Below, piece after piece: positions 52,474 to 61,509 of a stretch of DNA of 64,000 nucleotides. Below the pieces are notes generated by a model. That model ran no database searches and had not been told where the DNA came from. It was given only the letters and a program-made list of their open reading frames with translations. The stretch lies in contig NZ_MIHA01000012.1 of NCBI RefSeq assembly GCF_001722335.1, forward strand, positions 124,001-188,000, written 5' to 3'. The position numbers and the translations under genes were made by a program. The first letter of the stretch is position 1. Every line of letters starts with the position of its first letter. The DNA is from Mycolicibacterium flavescens (GTDB taxonomy: Bacteria > Actinomycetota > Actinomycetes > Mycobacteriales > Mycobacteriaceae).

Positions 52474-54096
52474 CTAATCTCGCCCCACAGGCACGTCGGT
52501 CAGCCGGCCGCCGGCCAGCACCCACCGGCGCTGCACACCGATGGCGGCGAGGAAGCGTTCGTCGTGGCTGACCACCACAAACGCCCCGCGGTAGCTGTTG
52601 AGCGCCGACTGCAGTTGCCCCACGCTGACCAGATCCAGGTTGTTGGTCGGCTCGTCGAGCAGCAATATCTGCGGCGCCGGTTCGGCGTAGAGGACGCAGG
52701 CCAGCGTCGCGCGCAGCCGCTCACCGCCCGAGAGCGCCGCGACCGGCAGGTGGATCCGGTCACCGTGGAACAGGAAACGCGCCAGCAGATGCATCCGCCG
52801 GGTGTGCGACAGGCTCGGGGCGGCCTCGGCCAGGCTCTGCGCGACCGTGCGGTGCGGGTCGAGCAGGTCGAGGCGCTGCGACAGATAGGCGATCCGGCCG
52901 TCGGCCCGGCGCACCCGCCCGTCGTCGGGTTCGCGCTCGCCGCTGATGATCCGCAGCAGCGTGGACTTGCCCGACCCGTTGGGCCCGGTCAGCGCGATCC
53001 GTTCGGGACCGCGCACCGACAGGTCGACGCCGGAGAACAGCACCCGTCCGTCGTGGCCGGCGCGCAGCGCGGTGACGGTCATGACGTCGCGCCCGGCGGG
53101 GACCGCGGTGTCAGGCAGGTCGAGGACCAGGACGTCGTCGTCTCGCAGCGTCTGCTCCGCTTGGTCGAGACGCGCTTTCGCATCGTCGACGCGGGCGGCG
53201 TTGACGCCGTCGATGCGGCCGGCCGATTCCTGCGCGCGGCGCTTGCGCGCCCCGGCGACGATCTTGGGCAGCCCCGCGTCTGCGAGGTTGCGGGCCGCGG
53301 TGCCGGCGCGCCGAGCCGCCCGCTCCCGGGCCTGCTGCTGTTCGCGCTTCTCCCGTCTGAGTTGTTGCTCGGCGGATCTGACGTTGCCTTCGGCGACCCG
53401 CTGCGCCTCGGCCACGGCTTCGGTGTACATCGTGAAATTGCCTCCGTAGGAGACGATTTCACCGTCACGCAGTTCGGTGATGCGGTCCATCCGGTCCAGC
53501 AGTTCGCGGTCGTGGCTGGCCACCAGCAGGCAGCCGGTGAAGTCGTCGAGCGCGGTGTACAGGCGGTCGCGTCCGTCGCCGTCGAGGTTGTTGGTCGGTT
53601 CGTCGAGCAGCAACACGGCGGGCCTTTTCAGCAGTTGGCCGGCCAACCCGATGGCGACGACCTCCCCGCCGGACAGGGTGCCGAGCGGCCGGTCGAGCGC
53701 GACATGGGCCAGGCCGAGCCGGTCGAGCTGGGCGCGGGCGCGTTCTTCGACGTCCCAGTCGTCGCCGATGGCCGCGAAGACGTGGTCGCCGGCGTCCCCG
53801 GCGGCCAACGCGTCGAGCGCGGCGATGACCGGGGCGACGCCGAGCGCGTCGGCGACGGTGCGCGACGCGTCGTACGGCAGCGACTGCGGCAGGTAGCCGA
53901 GCGCGCCGTCGACGGTGACGGTGCCCGCCGTCGGGGTCAGCTCGCCGGCGATCAGTTTGAGCAGCGCGCTCTTGCCCGCCCCGTTGGGCGCGACCAGACC
54001 CGTGCGCCCGGCGCCGACGGTGACCGTCAGCCCGTCGAACAGCGGTGTGTCATCCGGCCAGGCGAACGACAGATGGGAAACGACGATGGAAGACAT
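52474..54096 (-). CDS. ABC-F family ATPase (possible antibiotic-resistance/ribosome-protection type)
   Basis: A 540-residue soluble protein with two ABC domains and no membrane part. Domain 1: Walker A APNGAGKSALL (~37-47), signature LSGGE (~163), Walker B LLLDEPTNNLD. A ~90-residue basic helical linker (AEAQRVAEGNVRSAEQQLRREKREQQQARERAARR, ~230-265) joins domain 2: GPNGSGKST (~373), LSGGERLRATLA, LLLDEPTNNLD and the His switch SHDERFLA. The architecture fits ABC-F proteins that act on the ribosomal E site, protecting against drugs or restarting stalled ribosomes. GGGAG lies 9 nt before the ATG, and a two-codon ORF lies further upstream. Confidence 0.88.
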   Translation of the reverse strand: MSSIVVSHLSFAWPDDTPLFDGLTVTVGAGRTGLVAPNGAGKSALLKLIAGELTPTAGTVTVDGALGYLPQSLPYDASRTVADALGVAPVIAALDALAAGDAGDHVFAAIGDDWDVEERARAQLDRLGLAHVALDRPLGTLSGGEVVAIGLAGQLLKRPAVLLLDEPTNNLDGDGRDRLYTALDDFTGCLLVASHDRELLDRMDRITELRDGEIVSYGGNFTMYTEAVAEAQRVAEGNVRSAEQQLRREKREQQQARERAARRAGTAARNLADAGLPKIVAGARKRRAQESAGRIDGVNAARVDDAKARLDQAEQTLRDDDVLVLDLPDTAVPAGRDVMTVTALRAGHDGRVLFSGVDLSVRGPERIALTGPNGSGKSTLLRIISGEREPDDGRVRRADGRIAYLSQRLDLLDPHRTVAQSLAEAAPSLSHTRRMHLLARFLFHGDRIHLPVAALSGGERLRATLACVLYAEPAPQILLLDEPTNNLDLVSVGQLQSALNSYRGAFVVVSHDERFLAAIGVQRRWVLAGGRLTDVPVGRD

Positions 54097-54144
54097 GCGA
54101 GAGAGCTCCCGGAGGTAGCCGACAGGGACACGCGGGGCGTCGTC

Positions 54145-54153
54145 TCAGCGCAT
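54145..54153 (-). promoter_or_regulatory. Two-codon leader ORF (Met-Arg-stop) before the ABC-F gene
   Basis: The minus strand reads ATG CGC TGA, 48 nt upstream of the ABC-F start. TACCCT (54160-54165) ends exactly 6 nt before this ATG, fitting transcription that starts at the ATG itself. A terminating ribosome at this mini-ORF would sit in the 57-nt leader and could couple ABC-F expression to ribosome state. Unproved. Confidence 0.4.
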
Positions 54154-54159
54154 GAATCC

Positions 54160-54165
54160 AGGGTA
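54160..54165 (-). promoter_or_regulatory. Putative -10 box of the ABC-F leader
   Basis: TACCCT on the minus strand, 6 nt before the leader ATG. A small dyad CCGGT-TAAAT-ACCGG (54179-54193) covers the expected -35 region inside the dapE 3' end. Confidence 0.4.
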
Positions 54166-54174
54166 GGAGCGGGG

Positions 54175-55239
54175 TCAACCGGTTAAATACCGGCGCAGCA
54201 TGTCGGTCGCGGCGGTGATCTTGTCGACCTCGACGCGCTCGTCGACGCGGTGCGCGAGGTTCGGGTCGCCGGGGCCGTAGTTGACCGCGGGGATGCCGAG
54301 CGCCGCGAAGCGCGACACGTCGGTCCAGCCGTACTTGGCGCGGACCTGGCCGCCGGCGGCCTCGACCAGCGCGGCGGCGGCGGGTTGCGACAGCCCGGGC
54401 AGCGCGCCCGCGGCCGCATCGGTCAGCTCGATGTCCACGTCGAGGCCGTCGAGCACGTCGCGCACATGCTCGAGCGCGTCGTCGACGCTGCGGTCGGGCG
54501 CGAAGCGGAAGTTGACCGTGACCGACGCCGCGTCGGGGATGACGTTGCCCGCTACCCCACCGTCGATGCGCACGGCCGACAACCCTTCGCGGTAGGTGCA
54601 GCCGTCGATGTCGACGCTGCGGGCCTGATAGCCCGACAGCCGGTCCAGCACACGCCCGAGCTTGTGGATGGCGTTGTCGCCCAACCATGATCGGGCCGAG
54701 TGGGCGCGGGTGCCCGACGCGCTGACCACGACCCGCAGCGTGCCCTGGCAGCCGGCTTCGATGTAGCCACCGGACGGCTCGCCGAGGATCGCGACGTCGG
54801 CGCGTAGCCAGTCGGGGAGCTCTTCTTCGATGCGGTTGAGCCCGTTGGCCGAGGCCTCGATCTCCTCGCAGTCGTACATCACCAGCGTGATGTCGTGGGT
54901 CGGCTCGGCGATGGTGGCGGCCAGGTGCAGGAACACCGCGTCGCCGGCCTTCATGTCGGAGGTGCCGCAGCCGTGCAGTTCGCCGTCGACGAGGCGGCTG
55001 GGCAGGTTGTCGGCGGCGGGCACGGTGTCGATGTGGCCGGCGAGCATGACCCGCGACGGCTTGCCCAGGTTGGTGCGGGCCAGCACGGCGTCGGCGTTGC
55101 GGATGACCTCGAGGCCGGTCTGCTCGCGCAGTGCAGCCTCGATCGCGTCGGCGATGCGCTTTTCGTGACGTGACTCGCTGGGGATGTCCACCAGGGCCGC
55201 GGTCAGCGCGACCGGGTCACCGTGCAGGTCAAGGCTCAC
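54175..55239 (-). CDS. dapE: Succinyl-diaminopimelate desuccinylase
   Basis: A 354-residue M20-family zinc hydrolase of the lysine/meso-diaminopimelate pathway. Metal and catalytic residues: H in LAGHIDTVP (~69), D in [12 protein letters not shown] (~94), E-E in [12 protein letters not shown] (~127-128), E in ILGEPSGG and a His near the C-terminus (NLAHRVDE). The GTG at 55239 begins [10 protein letters not shown]; longer frames are shadows of dapD. It is divergent from dapD, and the two starts are 24 bp apart, so their promoters overlap. It matches M. tuberculosis Rv1202. Confidence 0.95.
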   Translation of the reverse strand: MSLDLHGDPVALTAALVDIPSESRHEKRIADAIEAALREQTGLEVIRNADAVLARTNLGKPSRVMLAGHIDTVPAADNLPSRLVDGELHGCGTSDMKAGDAVFLHLAATIAEPTHDITLVMYDCEEIEASANGLNRIEEELPDWLRADVAILGEPSGGYIEAGCQGTLRVVVSASGTRAHSARSWLGDNAIHKLGRVLDRLSGYQARSVDIDGCTYREGLSAVRIDGGVAGNVIPDAASVTVNFRFAPDRSVDDALEHVRDVLDGLDVDIELTDAAAGALPGLSQPAAAALVEAAGGQVRAKYGWTDVSRFAALGIPAVNYGPGDPNLAHRVDERVEVDKITAATDMLRRYLTG

Positions 55240-55250
55240 CCGGCTGAGGT

Positions 55251-55256
55251 TAGTCT
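55251..55256 (+). promoter_or_regulatory. Putative -10 box for leaderless dapD
   Basis: TAGTCT ends 7 nt before GTG 55264; the rest of the promoter must overlap the first codons of dapE. Confidence 0.45.
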
Positions 55257-55263
55257 TACGGCC

Positions 55264-56211
55264 GTGACTTCTGCTGCAGGTATCGGGCTGGCGACGATCG
55301 CCGCCGACGGATCGGTTCTCGACACGTGGTTTCCCGCTCCGGAATTGAGCTCGGACGACGACGCCTCGGGCACGGTCCGGCTGTCGGTCGCCGAGGTGCC
55401 CGAGGAGATCGGTGTGCTGACCGGCCGCGACGAGGACCGTGGTGTCGACGTGGTGGCGGTGCGGACGGTGATCTCGTCGCTGGACGACAAGGCCGTCGAC
55501 GCCTATGACGCCTATCTGCGGCTGCACCTGCTGTCGCACCGGCTGGTCGCACCGCACGGGCTGAACGCCGACGGGCTGTTCGGGGTGCTGACGAACGTGG
55601 TGTGGACCAACCACGGCCCGTGTGCTGTCTCGGGTTTCGAGATGGTGCGCGCGCGGCTGCGCCGCCGCGGTCCGGTGACGGTCTACGGCGTGGACAAGTT
55701 CCCGCGGATGGTCGACTACGTCATGCCGACCGGGGTGCGGGTGGCCGACGCCGACCGGGTCCGCCTGGGCGCGCACCTGGCGGCGGGCACGACGGTCATG
55801 CACGAGGGTTTCGTGAACTTCAACGCGGGCACGCTGGGCAGCTCGATGGTCGAGGGCCGGATCTCGGCCGGTGTGGTGGTCGGCGACGGTTCGGACATCG
55901 GTGGTGGCGCGTCGATCATGGGCACGCTGTCCGGCGGCGGCACCGAGGTGATCTCGATCGGCCAGCGGTGTCTGCTGGGCGCCAATGCCGGACTGGGCAT
56001 TTCGCTGGGCGACGACTGTGTCGTGGAGGCCGGCCTGTACGTCACGGCGGGGACCAAGGTGCAGACCGCCGACGGTCAGACCGTCAAGGCCAGAGAGTTG
56101 TCGGGCGCGAACAACCTGCTGTTCCGGCGTAATTCGCTCTCGGGCGCCGTCGAGGTGGTCAAGCGCGACGGAACGGGCATCACACTCAACGAGGCCCTGC
56201 ACCAGAACTGA
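55264..56211 (+). CDS. dapD: Tetrahydrodipicolinate N-succinyltransferase
   Basis: A 315-residue enzyme of the succinylase branch of diaminopimelate/lysine synthesis, acting two steps before DapE. The N-terminal domain (to ~110) includes LSSDDD and [19 protein letters not shown]; the C-terminal left-handed beta-helix has hexapeptide repeats ([45 protein letters not shown]...). GTG 55264 gives [29 protein letters not shown], the normal start; the frame from 55222 is too long. It is the last gene of the conserved block. Confidence 0.95.
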   Translation: MTSAAGIGLATIAADGSVLDTWFPAPELSSDDDASGTVRLSVAEVPEEIGVLTGRDEDRGVDVVAVRTVISSLDDKAVDAYDAYLRLHLLSHRLVAPHGLNADGLFGVLTNVVWTNHGPCAVSGFEMVRARLRRRGPVTVYGVDKFPRMVDYVMPTGVRVADADRVRLGAHLAAGTTVMHEGFVNFNAGTLGSSMVEGRISAGVVVGDGSDIGGGASIMGTLSGGGTEVISIGQRCLLGANAGLGISLGDDCVVEAGLYVTAGTKVQTADGQTVKARELSGANNLLFRRNSLSGAVEVVKRDGTGITLNEALHQN

Positions 56212-56246
56212 AAACCCTTGTGGCGCGAGCGTGCATTGCTCCTATG

Positions 56247-56835
56247 TCAAGCGGCGGCCGGGTGATCGCTGTGGTGGGCGTCCTCGCGGTGTTGTTCGTC
56301 GTTGTGAAGCCGGTAGACGGTGCGCGCGAGGTGGCGTTTGAGGTATCGCAGCGCTTCTTTGGATGACTTCCCGCCGGCCAGGCGTGCTCAGTAGTAGCGC
56401 TGTCCGGCGCTGTCGGTGAGCCGGATTTGGGTGATCGCGATGCGGTGAAGAGCCGCGTTGAGTTGTCGGTTGCCTGAGCGGTTGAGCCGCATCCGGCCAG
56501 CGGTGTTGCCGGACCAAACCGGTATCGGGGCTGCGCCGGTGTGACAGGCGAACGCGGCCTCGCTGCGGAATCGGGCGATAGTGGCGGTCTCGCCGATGAT
56601 CTTGGCCGCGGTCAACCGCCGCACCCGGGCAGCGCCAACAGCTCGGGAGCGATGTGTTGGACACGTTGGCCGATCCGTGGGGCCAGCGCGTCGATCGCTT
56701 CGGTTAAGCGGATGACATCAGCGAGTTCGTCGCCGGCCAGCTCGGCCAGTACACCGGACTGGGTCTGCAGCCAGGTTCCTAGCACCGCGCAGGGTCCCGC
56801 CCGGTGCAGTGATCCCGGTTTGGGTTCGGCAACTA
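56247..56835 (-). pseudogene. Decayed IS110-family transposase (C-terminal half)
   Basis: This 740-bp stretch without an intact gene holds a transposase_20 (IS110/IS116/IS902) remnant. In order along the minus strand: TWLQTQSGVLAELAG...IDALAP...APELLALPGCG, then after a 1-nt frameshift near 56612-56625 LTAAKIIGETATIARFRSEAAFACHTGAAPIPVWSGN...RLNRSGNRQLNAALHRIAI, then an in-frame TGA (56388-56390) in the middle of RYY-ARLAGGKSSKEALRYLKRHL, and the last stop at 56247. The N-terminal DEDD catalytic half is not recognisable and no ends of the element were found. Confidence 0.8.
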
Positions 56836-56952
56836 CCGCGCCTCATCGGGGCTGTGATCGCCGGGGTGAAGACGACGTACGGGTGAGCTCGATGACGTTC
56901 GCGGCGGGCAAACTCTCGGCTCTGGCCGGTCTTCAAGGTGGACCATTCAAAG
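56836..56952. other. Non-coding junction before the accessory TetR gene
   Basis: Between the transposase remnant and the end of the tetR gene I see no gene, hairpin or direct repeat marking an insertion site. Confidence 0.5.
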
Positions 56953-57531
56953 TCACTCGACCGCAATGCGTTTCGTCGATTCATATCCTGCGGTCAGCCA
57001 ATACACGGTTCGGTCCAGCGTAGGCAGAATGTCGGTGGTCTCGATCTCCCCCGCCACAAATCGCCCCAGGAGTCCGTAGACCACGCAGGACACGACATTG
57101 TTCAGGTCGGCGACGAACCCGTCGTCGACATCAGCCATCAGCTGCAGCCCCGCCGGGGCGACAATGTCCAACCCTCGTTGAAACAGTTGTTGGCCGCGCG
57201 GCGACGATCGCGCATGGAAGTACGCCGTCAGCATGCCGGGATGACGTTCCCAGGGTTCGAAAATGACCCGGAACAACGCCATCAGCGCCGCATGCAGCGA
57301 CTCCCCCTCGGCGCGTCCGTGCGGACTGACCTCCGAATAACGAAACTCGTCCAACCACACCTCGAGCGCAGCCATGATGAGGTCTTCCCGGGTGGCGTAT
57401 CGCTTGTAGATTGTCGCCAGTGACGTACGGGCACGCCGAGCAACCTCCCGCAACTGCACGGCGTCGTATCCGTCGGTCTCCAGAATCTCGATGACAACGG
57501 CGACCATCCGATCATCGACGCTGTCCGCCAT
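56953..57531 (-). CDS. TetR-family repressor of the mycofactocin-SDR operon
   Basis: A 192-residue TetR regulator with AAGGGG 6 nt before the ATG. The helix-turn-helix is at ~8-55 (VIEILETDGYDAVQLREVARRARTSLATIYKRYATREDLI); the C-terminal domain is of the KstR2/FadR-like helical type. It is divergent from the SDR operon, and the 78-bp gap holds two palindromic sites, so it very likely represses both itself and that operon. The inducer may be a substrate or CoA ester of the pathway; unknown. Confidence 0.9.
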   Translation of the reverse strand: MADSVDDRMVAVVIEILETDGYDAVQLREVARRARTSLATIYKRYATREDLIMAALEVWLDEFRYSEVSPHGRAEGESLHAALMALFRVIFEPWERHPGMLTAYFHARSSPRGQQLFQRGLDIVAPAGLQLMADVDDGFVADLNNVVSCVVYGLLGRFVAGEIETTDILPTLDRTVYWLTAGYESTKRIAVE

Positions 57532-57552
57532 TCTGCCCCTTGCCCACTCGGT

Positions 57553-57587
57553 GTAACTCGGTTACCGTACCGCAGTAACCCGGTTAC
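57553..57587. promoter_or_regulatory. Paired palindromic operators between tetR and the SDR operon
   Basis: gtaactcggttac (57553-57565) and gtaacccggttac (57575-57587) share GTAAC/GTTAC arms with 3-bp centres; their centres are 22 bp apart. Between them TACCGT (plus) and TACGGT (minus) overlap at 57563-57569 and could be the -10 boxes of both divergent genes. Confidence 0.65.
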
Positions 57588-57609
57588 ACCGGCAACGAAT
57601 CGAGGATTC

Positions 57610-58440
57610 ATGGGCTCTCTGGACGGCAAGGTCGCATTCATCACCGGCGTCGCCCGGGGCCAGGGCCGCAGCCACGCGGTGCGCCTAGCCAGTGACGGCG
57701 CCGACATCATCGGTATCGACATCTGTGCCGACATTCCTGCCAACGGCTATCCCATGGCGAGCCGTGCCGAACTCGATGAAACCATCGCGCTCGTCGAATC
57801 GGTGGGTGCGAAAATGCTCGGCACCGTCGCCGATGTCCGCGACTTCTACGCGGTCAAGGCGGCCGTCGACGCCGGAGTGGCGCACTTCGACCGACTCGAC
57901 ATCGTGTGCGCAAATGCCGGTATCGCGCCAACGGCCTTTTGTGAGGTGAGCATCGAGGAAGACCTCGACATGTGGTCGGCGGCCATCGACGTCAATCTCA
58001 TCGGGTCCTTCCACACCGCTAAAGCCACCATCCCGCACCTCATCGCCGGTGAGCGCGGTGGGGCCATCGTCTTCACCAGTTCGACCGCCGGCCTGAAGGG
58101 CTTCGGCGGCTCACAGGGCGGCGGCCTCGGCTATGCGGCATCCAAGCACGGCGTCGTCGGGCTCATGCGCACCCTTGCCAATGCACTTGCCCCGCACAGC
58201 ATCCGGGTCAACACCGTGCATCCGACGGGCGTCAATACGATGATGGCAGTCAATCCGGAGATGACCGCGTTCCTCGAACAGTATCCCGGCGCAGGCCCGC
58301 ATCTACAGAACCCCATGCCTGTGTCATTGCTCCAACCCGAAGATATCAGCGCGGCGATCGGGTATCTGGTCTCCGACGCTGCCAGATACGTCACCGGGGT
58401 CACCTTCCCCGTCGACGCCGGCTTCTGCAACAAGCTGTGA
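57610..58440 (+). CDS. Mycofactocin-coupled SDR family oxidoreductase (first copy)
   Basis: A 276-residue dehydrogenase with the pattern of the mycofactocin-dependent SDR subfamily (TIGR03971, carveol-dehydrogenase-like): VAFITGVARGQGRSHAVRLASDGADIIGIDIC at 8-39 and an insert before the next strand (MASRAELDETIALVESVGAKMLGTVADVRD). The catalytic residues are S in VFTSSTAG and Y-x3-K in YAASKHG. In this subfamily the nicotinamide is held tightly and electrons pass to mycofactocin. It heads an operon whose four genes overlap by 4 nt at each junction. The substrate is probably a secondary or terpenoid-like alcohol; that is inference. Confidence 0.9.
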   Translation: MGSLDGKVAFITGVARGQGRSHAVRLASDGADIIGIDICADIPANGYPMASRAELDETIALVESVGAKMLGTVADVRDFYAVKAAVDAGVAHFDRLDIVCANAGIAPTAFCEVSIEEDLDMWSAAIDVNLIGSFHTAKATIPHLIAGERGGAIVFTSSTAGLKGFGGSQGGGLGYAASKHGVVGLMRTLANALAPHSIRVNTVHPTGVNTMMAVNPEMTAFLEQYPGAGPHLQNPMPVSLLQPEDISAAIGYLVSDAARYVTGVTFPVDAGFCNKL

Positions 58441-59240
58441 ACGGCCGTATTGCAGGCAAACGCGTCCTGATCACCGGGGCTGCCCGGGGAATGGGACGTA
58501 GTCACGCCGTCCGGCTGGCCCAAGAGGGCGCGGACCTCATTCTGGTTGATATCTGCGCATCCGTGCCCGACATCGAGTACCCGCTGTCATCGGCCGAGGA
58601 CCTTGCCGAAACCGCCCGACAGGTAAACGATCTGGGGCGGCGGGCCATCACCCATATCGTGGATGTGCGTGATGCCGATGCGCTCGCGGCCGCGGTGGAT
58701 GCCGGCGTCGACGAACTCGGCGGCCTCGACGCCTCCGTCGCCAACGCCGGTGTTCTGACCGCCGGAACGTGGGACACCACCTCCGCGGCCCAGTGGCGGG
58801 CCGTCGTGGACATCAATCTGATCGGCACGTGGAACACCTGCGCCGCAGCGCTGCCGCATCTTGTCGATCGTGGCGGCAGCCTGGTGAACATCAGCTCGGC
58901 AGCCGGGATCAAAGGCAGCCCACTGCACACCCCGTACACGGCGTCCAAGCACGGAGTGGTTGGGATGAGCAAGGCATTGGCCAATGAGCTCGCCGCGGTG
59001 AACGTCCGAGTGAATACGGTGCACCCCACCGGTGTGGAAACCGGTATGCAACCGGCTTCACTGCACGGCCTGCTGGTGGAGAAGCGTCCTGACCTGGCAC
59101 CCATCTTCCAGAACGCCTTGCCGATCGTGATGACCGAAGCGGTTGACATCAGCAATGCCGTGCTGTTCCTGATTTCCGACGAGTCCCGACATGTGACCGG
59201 GCTCGAACTCAAAGTGGATGCGGGAGTGACAATCCGATGA
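58437..59240 (+). CDS. Mycofactocin-coupled SDR family oxidoreductase (second copy)
   Basis: A 267-residue paralogue of the preceding SDR, starting GTG in the overlap GTGA. It has VLITGAARGMGRSHAVRLAQEGADLILVDIC, the family insert (PLSSAEDLAETARQVNDLGRRAITHIVDVRD), NAGV, NISSAAG and Y-x3-K in YTASKHG. The two copies differ most in the substrate loop near the C-terminus (EQYPGAGPHLQNPMPVSL in the first, EKRPDLAPIFQNALPIVM here), so they may act on different intermediates or stereoisomers. Confidence 0.9.
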   Translation: MNGRIAGKRVLITGAARGMGRSHAVRLAQEGADLILVDICASVPDIEYPLSSAEDLAETARQVNDLGRRAITHIVDVRDADALAAAVDAGVDELGGLDASVANAGVLTAGTWDTTSAAQWRAVVDINLIGTWNTCAAALPHLVDRGGSLVNISSAAGIKGSPLHTPYTASKHGVVGMSKALANELAAVNVRVNTVHPTGVETGMQPASLHGLLVEKRPDLAPIFQNALPIVMTEAVDISNAVLFLISDESRHVTGLELKVDAGVTIR

Positions 59241-60025
59241 ACGAACGCGGCCGCCAGGCCTTCGCGGATGTGATGACCTTCCCGGCGCCCGAGGATGCCA
59301 CGCCGGCGACCACGCGCATGCTCGAGTTCGTGTTCGGCGACGTGTGGCAGCGTCCGGTGCTGACCCGGCGGGACCGCCGGTTCATCACGCTGCCATGTGT
59401 GGCCGCCTCGGATGCCGAGGGACCGCTGCGCGACCATGTTTATGCCGCGCTCAACAGCGGCGACGTCAGCATCGTCGAGATGCAGGAGACGGTGCTCCAT
59501 TTCGCGGTGTACGGGGGTTGGCCGAAGGCATCCCGCTTCAACATGGTGGTCGACGAACAGTGGGATCGCATCCACCGTGAACGTGGGGAGCAACTCCCGC
59601 CTGCAGTTCCGCTGCTACCGCTGCCGACACCCAGCGACCCGGAGGCACGCCTGCGCGTCGGTGAGCAGTCCTTCAAGGACATCAACTGCCTGCCCTACGC
59701 GCCGACCCGGGACAATCCCTTCCAGGGCGCCGGCATCCTGAACTTCGTCTTCGGTGAGATGTGGCTGCGCCCCGGACTGGGCATGAAGGAACGTCGACTC
59801 ATCACCGTCGCGTGTGTGGCCTTCCAGGATGCCCCCTACCCAATCCTCAGCCACGTCTACGCCGCGTTGAAGAGCCGGGACTTGTCCTTCGACGAAATGG
59901 ACGAATTGGCACTGCATTTCGCCGCCTACTATGGCTGGCCGAAGGCATCGCATCTGAACCAGGTCATCGGCGAACAGAAAGTACGCGTGCTCGCCGAGTG
60001 GGCCGAGGAGGCCGCACCGTTGTGA
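59237..60025 (+). CDS. Two-domain carboxymuconolactone decarboxylase-like protein
   Basis: A 262-residue tandem of two CMD-like domains, each marked by a R-x2-I/L-T-x3-C-V motif and HVYAAL: DRRFITLPCVAASDAEGPLRDHVYAALNSGD (~47-77) and ERRLITVACVAFQDAPYPILSHVYAALKSRD (~184-214), each followed by LHFA-x-Y-GWPKAS. The C-x2-C pair of AhpD-type peroxidases is absent (single Cys in each), so a decarboxylase or lactone-hydrolase-like role is more likely than peroxidase. It is coupled to the SDRs (4-nt overlap on both sides). Confidence 0.85.
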   Translation: MNERGRQAFADVMTFPAPEDATPATTRMLEFVFGDVWQRPVLTRRDRRFITLPCVAASDAEGPLRDHVYAALNSGDVSIVEMQETVLHFAVYGGWPKASRFNMVVDEQWDRIHRERGEQLPPAVPLLPLPTPSDPEARLRVGEQSFKDINCLPYAPTRDNPFQGAGILNFVFGEMWLRPGLGMKERRLITVACVAFQDAPYPILSHVYAALKSRDLSFDEMDELALHFAAYYGWPKASHLNQVIGEQKVRVLAEWAEEAAPL

Positions 60026-61462
60026 CGGACACACTGGGACTTCTGGTGGGCGGAGACCGCGTCACCTCCACCGACGCTGCGCACCAGCACATCTACCCCG
60101 CCACCGGACAACCCAACGCCACGGTTGCCCTCGCCGGGGCCGCAGAGATGGACCGCGCCGTCCTGGCAGCTCACGATGCGCAGCGAGAATGGTCATCGCT
60201 GACGGTGGACGTTCGCCGCGACCGCCTCATCGATCTGGCCGACGCCGTGCATGAGCACCTCGACGAACTCGCGGTCCTGAATGTCCAGGACTACGCGGTG
60301 CCGGTCTCGTTCGCCGGCACCGCCACCATGTTGGAAAGCTTCCTACGGCATTTCGCCGGCTACGCCGACAAGATTGCCGGCGCAAGCACACCGGTGAGCG
60401 GATCGTTCGATGTCAACCTCGTCGAGCGGGAACCCTACGGAGTGGTCGGGATAATCGCCCCGTGGAACGGATCACTCGTGGTCGCGGGGTCCTGCGTGGC
60501 GCCGGCGCTGGCCGCCGGAAATGCCGTCGTCTTCAAACCGTCCGAATTGGCCCCGCTGGCTGCCTTGCGTTTCGGTGAGCTGTGCTTGGAGGCGGGTCTG
60601 CCCGCCGGTCTGGTAAACATCGTCCCGGCCGGCGCCGAGGGTGGCGAAGCGCTGGTTCGCCATCCGACTATCCGCAAAGTGCACTTCACCGGTGGCGGCG
60701 GCACGGCGCGCGCGGTACTGCGCGCCGCTGCCGAGAATCTGACGCCGGTGGTCGCCGAACTCGGCGGCAAGTCGGCCGACATCGTCTTCGACGACGCCGA
60801 CCTGGACAAGGCTGCGATGCTGTCCGCGCACCAGGGGCCGTTGATGCAATCCGGGCAGAGTTGCGCGTGTGCCAGCCGATTGTTGGTGCACGAAACGGTG
60901 TACGACGCCTTCGTCGAAAAGTTCCTTGCCGCGGTCGGCTCAGCGGTCGTGGGTGACCCGATGAACCCCTCGACGAGATTCGGGCCGGTCATCTCCGAGG
61001 CGTCGCTACAGCGCATTCTCGACATCGTTGGCACCGCAGTCAGCAGCGGCGCCGGCGACCTGCTCACCGGTGGACGACGCATCGGCGGGGACCTGGCAGA
61101 CGGCTACTATCTCGAGCCCACGGTCTTTGGGCAGGTGAACAACTCCGCGCCCCTCGCGCAGCACGAAACCTTCGGCCCGGTCGTCTCTATCACTCCATTC
61201 AGCGATGATGACGAGGGCGGTGCGGATTGCCAATGACACGGCGTACGGCTTGAACGCCTTCATGCACACCAGGAATCTCCACCGCGCCCACCGGATCGCG
61301 CGGGCTTTGCAGTCAGGGTCGGTCTGGGTCAATTCGATAAGCCGGATCTCGCCACAGGGTCCGTACGGGGGCTACAAGCAGAGCGGATTCGGGCGCACCG
61401 GAGGCATCGAAGGTCTGCAGGAATTCCTGCAGGTCAAGAACATCCTTATCGGGCTGGATTAG
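60022..61462 (+). pseudogene. NAD-dependent aldehyde dehydrogenase, frameshifted
   Basis: A full-length aldehyde dehydrogenase (~480 residues) split by one extra G within 61215-61217. Before the break it has the NAD fold with GIIAPWN, FKPSELAPLAAL, FTGGGGTARAV, the general base in VVAELGGKSADIVF (~252) and the nucleophile Cys in GQSCACASR (~287). The first frame runs past the G into DCQ-stop; the second resumes with AVRIANDTAYGLNAFMHTRN...SVWVNSISRISPQGPYGGYKQSGFGRTGG and ends normally at 61462. The GTG start overlaps the CMD gene stop. As written, the protein lacks its last ~80 residues and should be inactive; a sequencing error is possible. Confidence 0.85.
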
Positions 61463-61509
61463 ACGTCCGTCCACGGACTGGTCGATAGATCAGACTGCTA
61501 ACATTCGTC

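Noticed and set aside
49928..52477. Plus-strand 849-codon frame over the type VII genes
   Set aside because: Arg/Ser/Pro-rich frame overlapping three better-supported genes; no motif.
54097..54115. Hairpin hiding the ABC-F ribosome-binding site (CTCC next to GGGAG)
   Set aside because: The two complementary blocks are adjacent with no loop, so they cannot pair within one RNA.
59237..60025. AhpD-type alkylhydroperoxidase assignment for the CMD protein
   Set aside because: Each domain has a single Cys in place of the C-x2-C redox pair.
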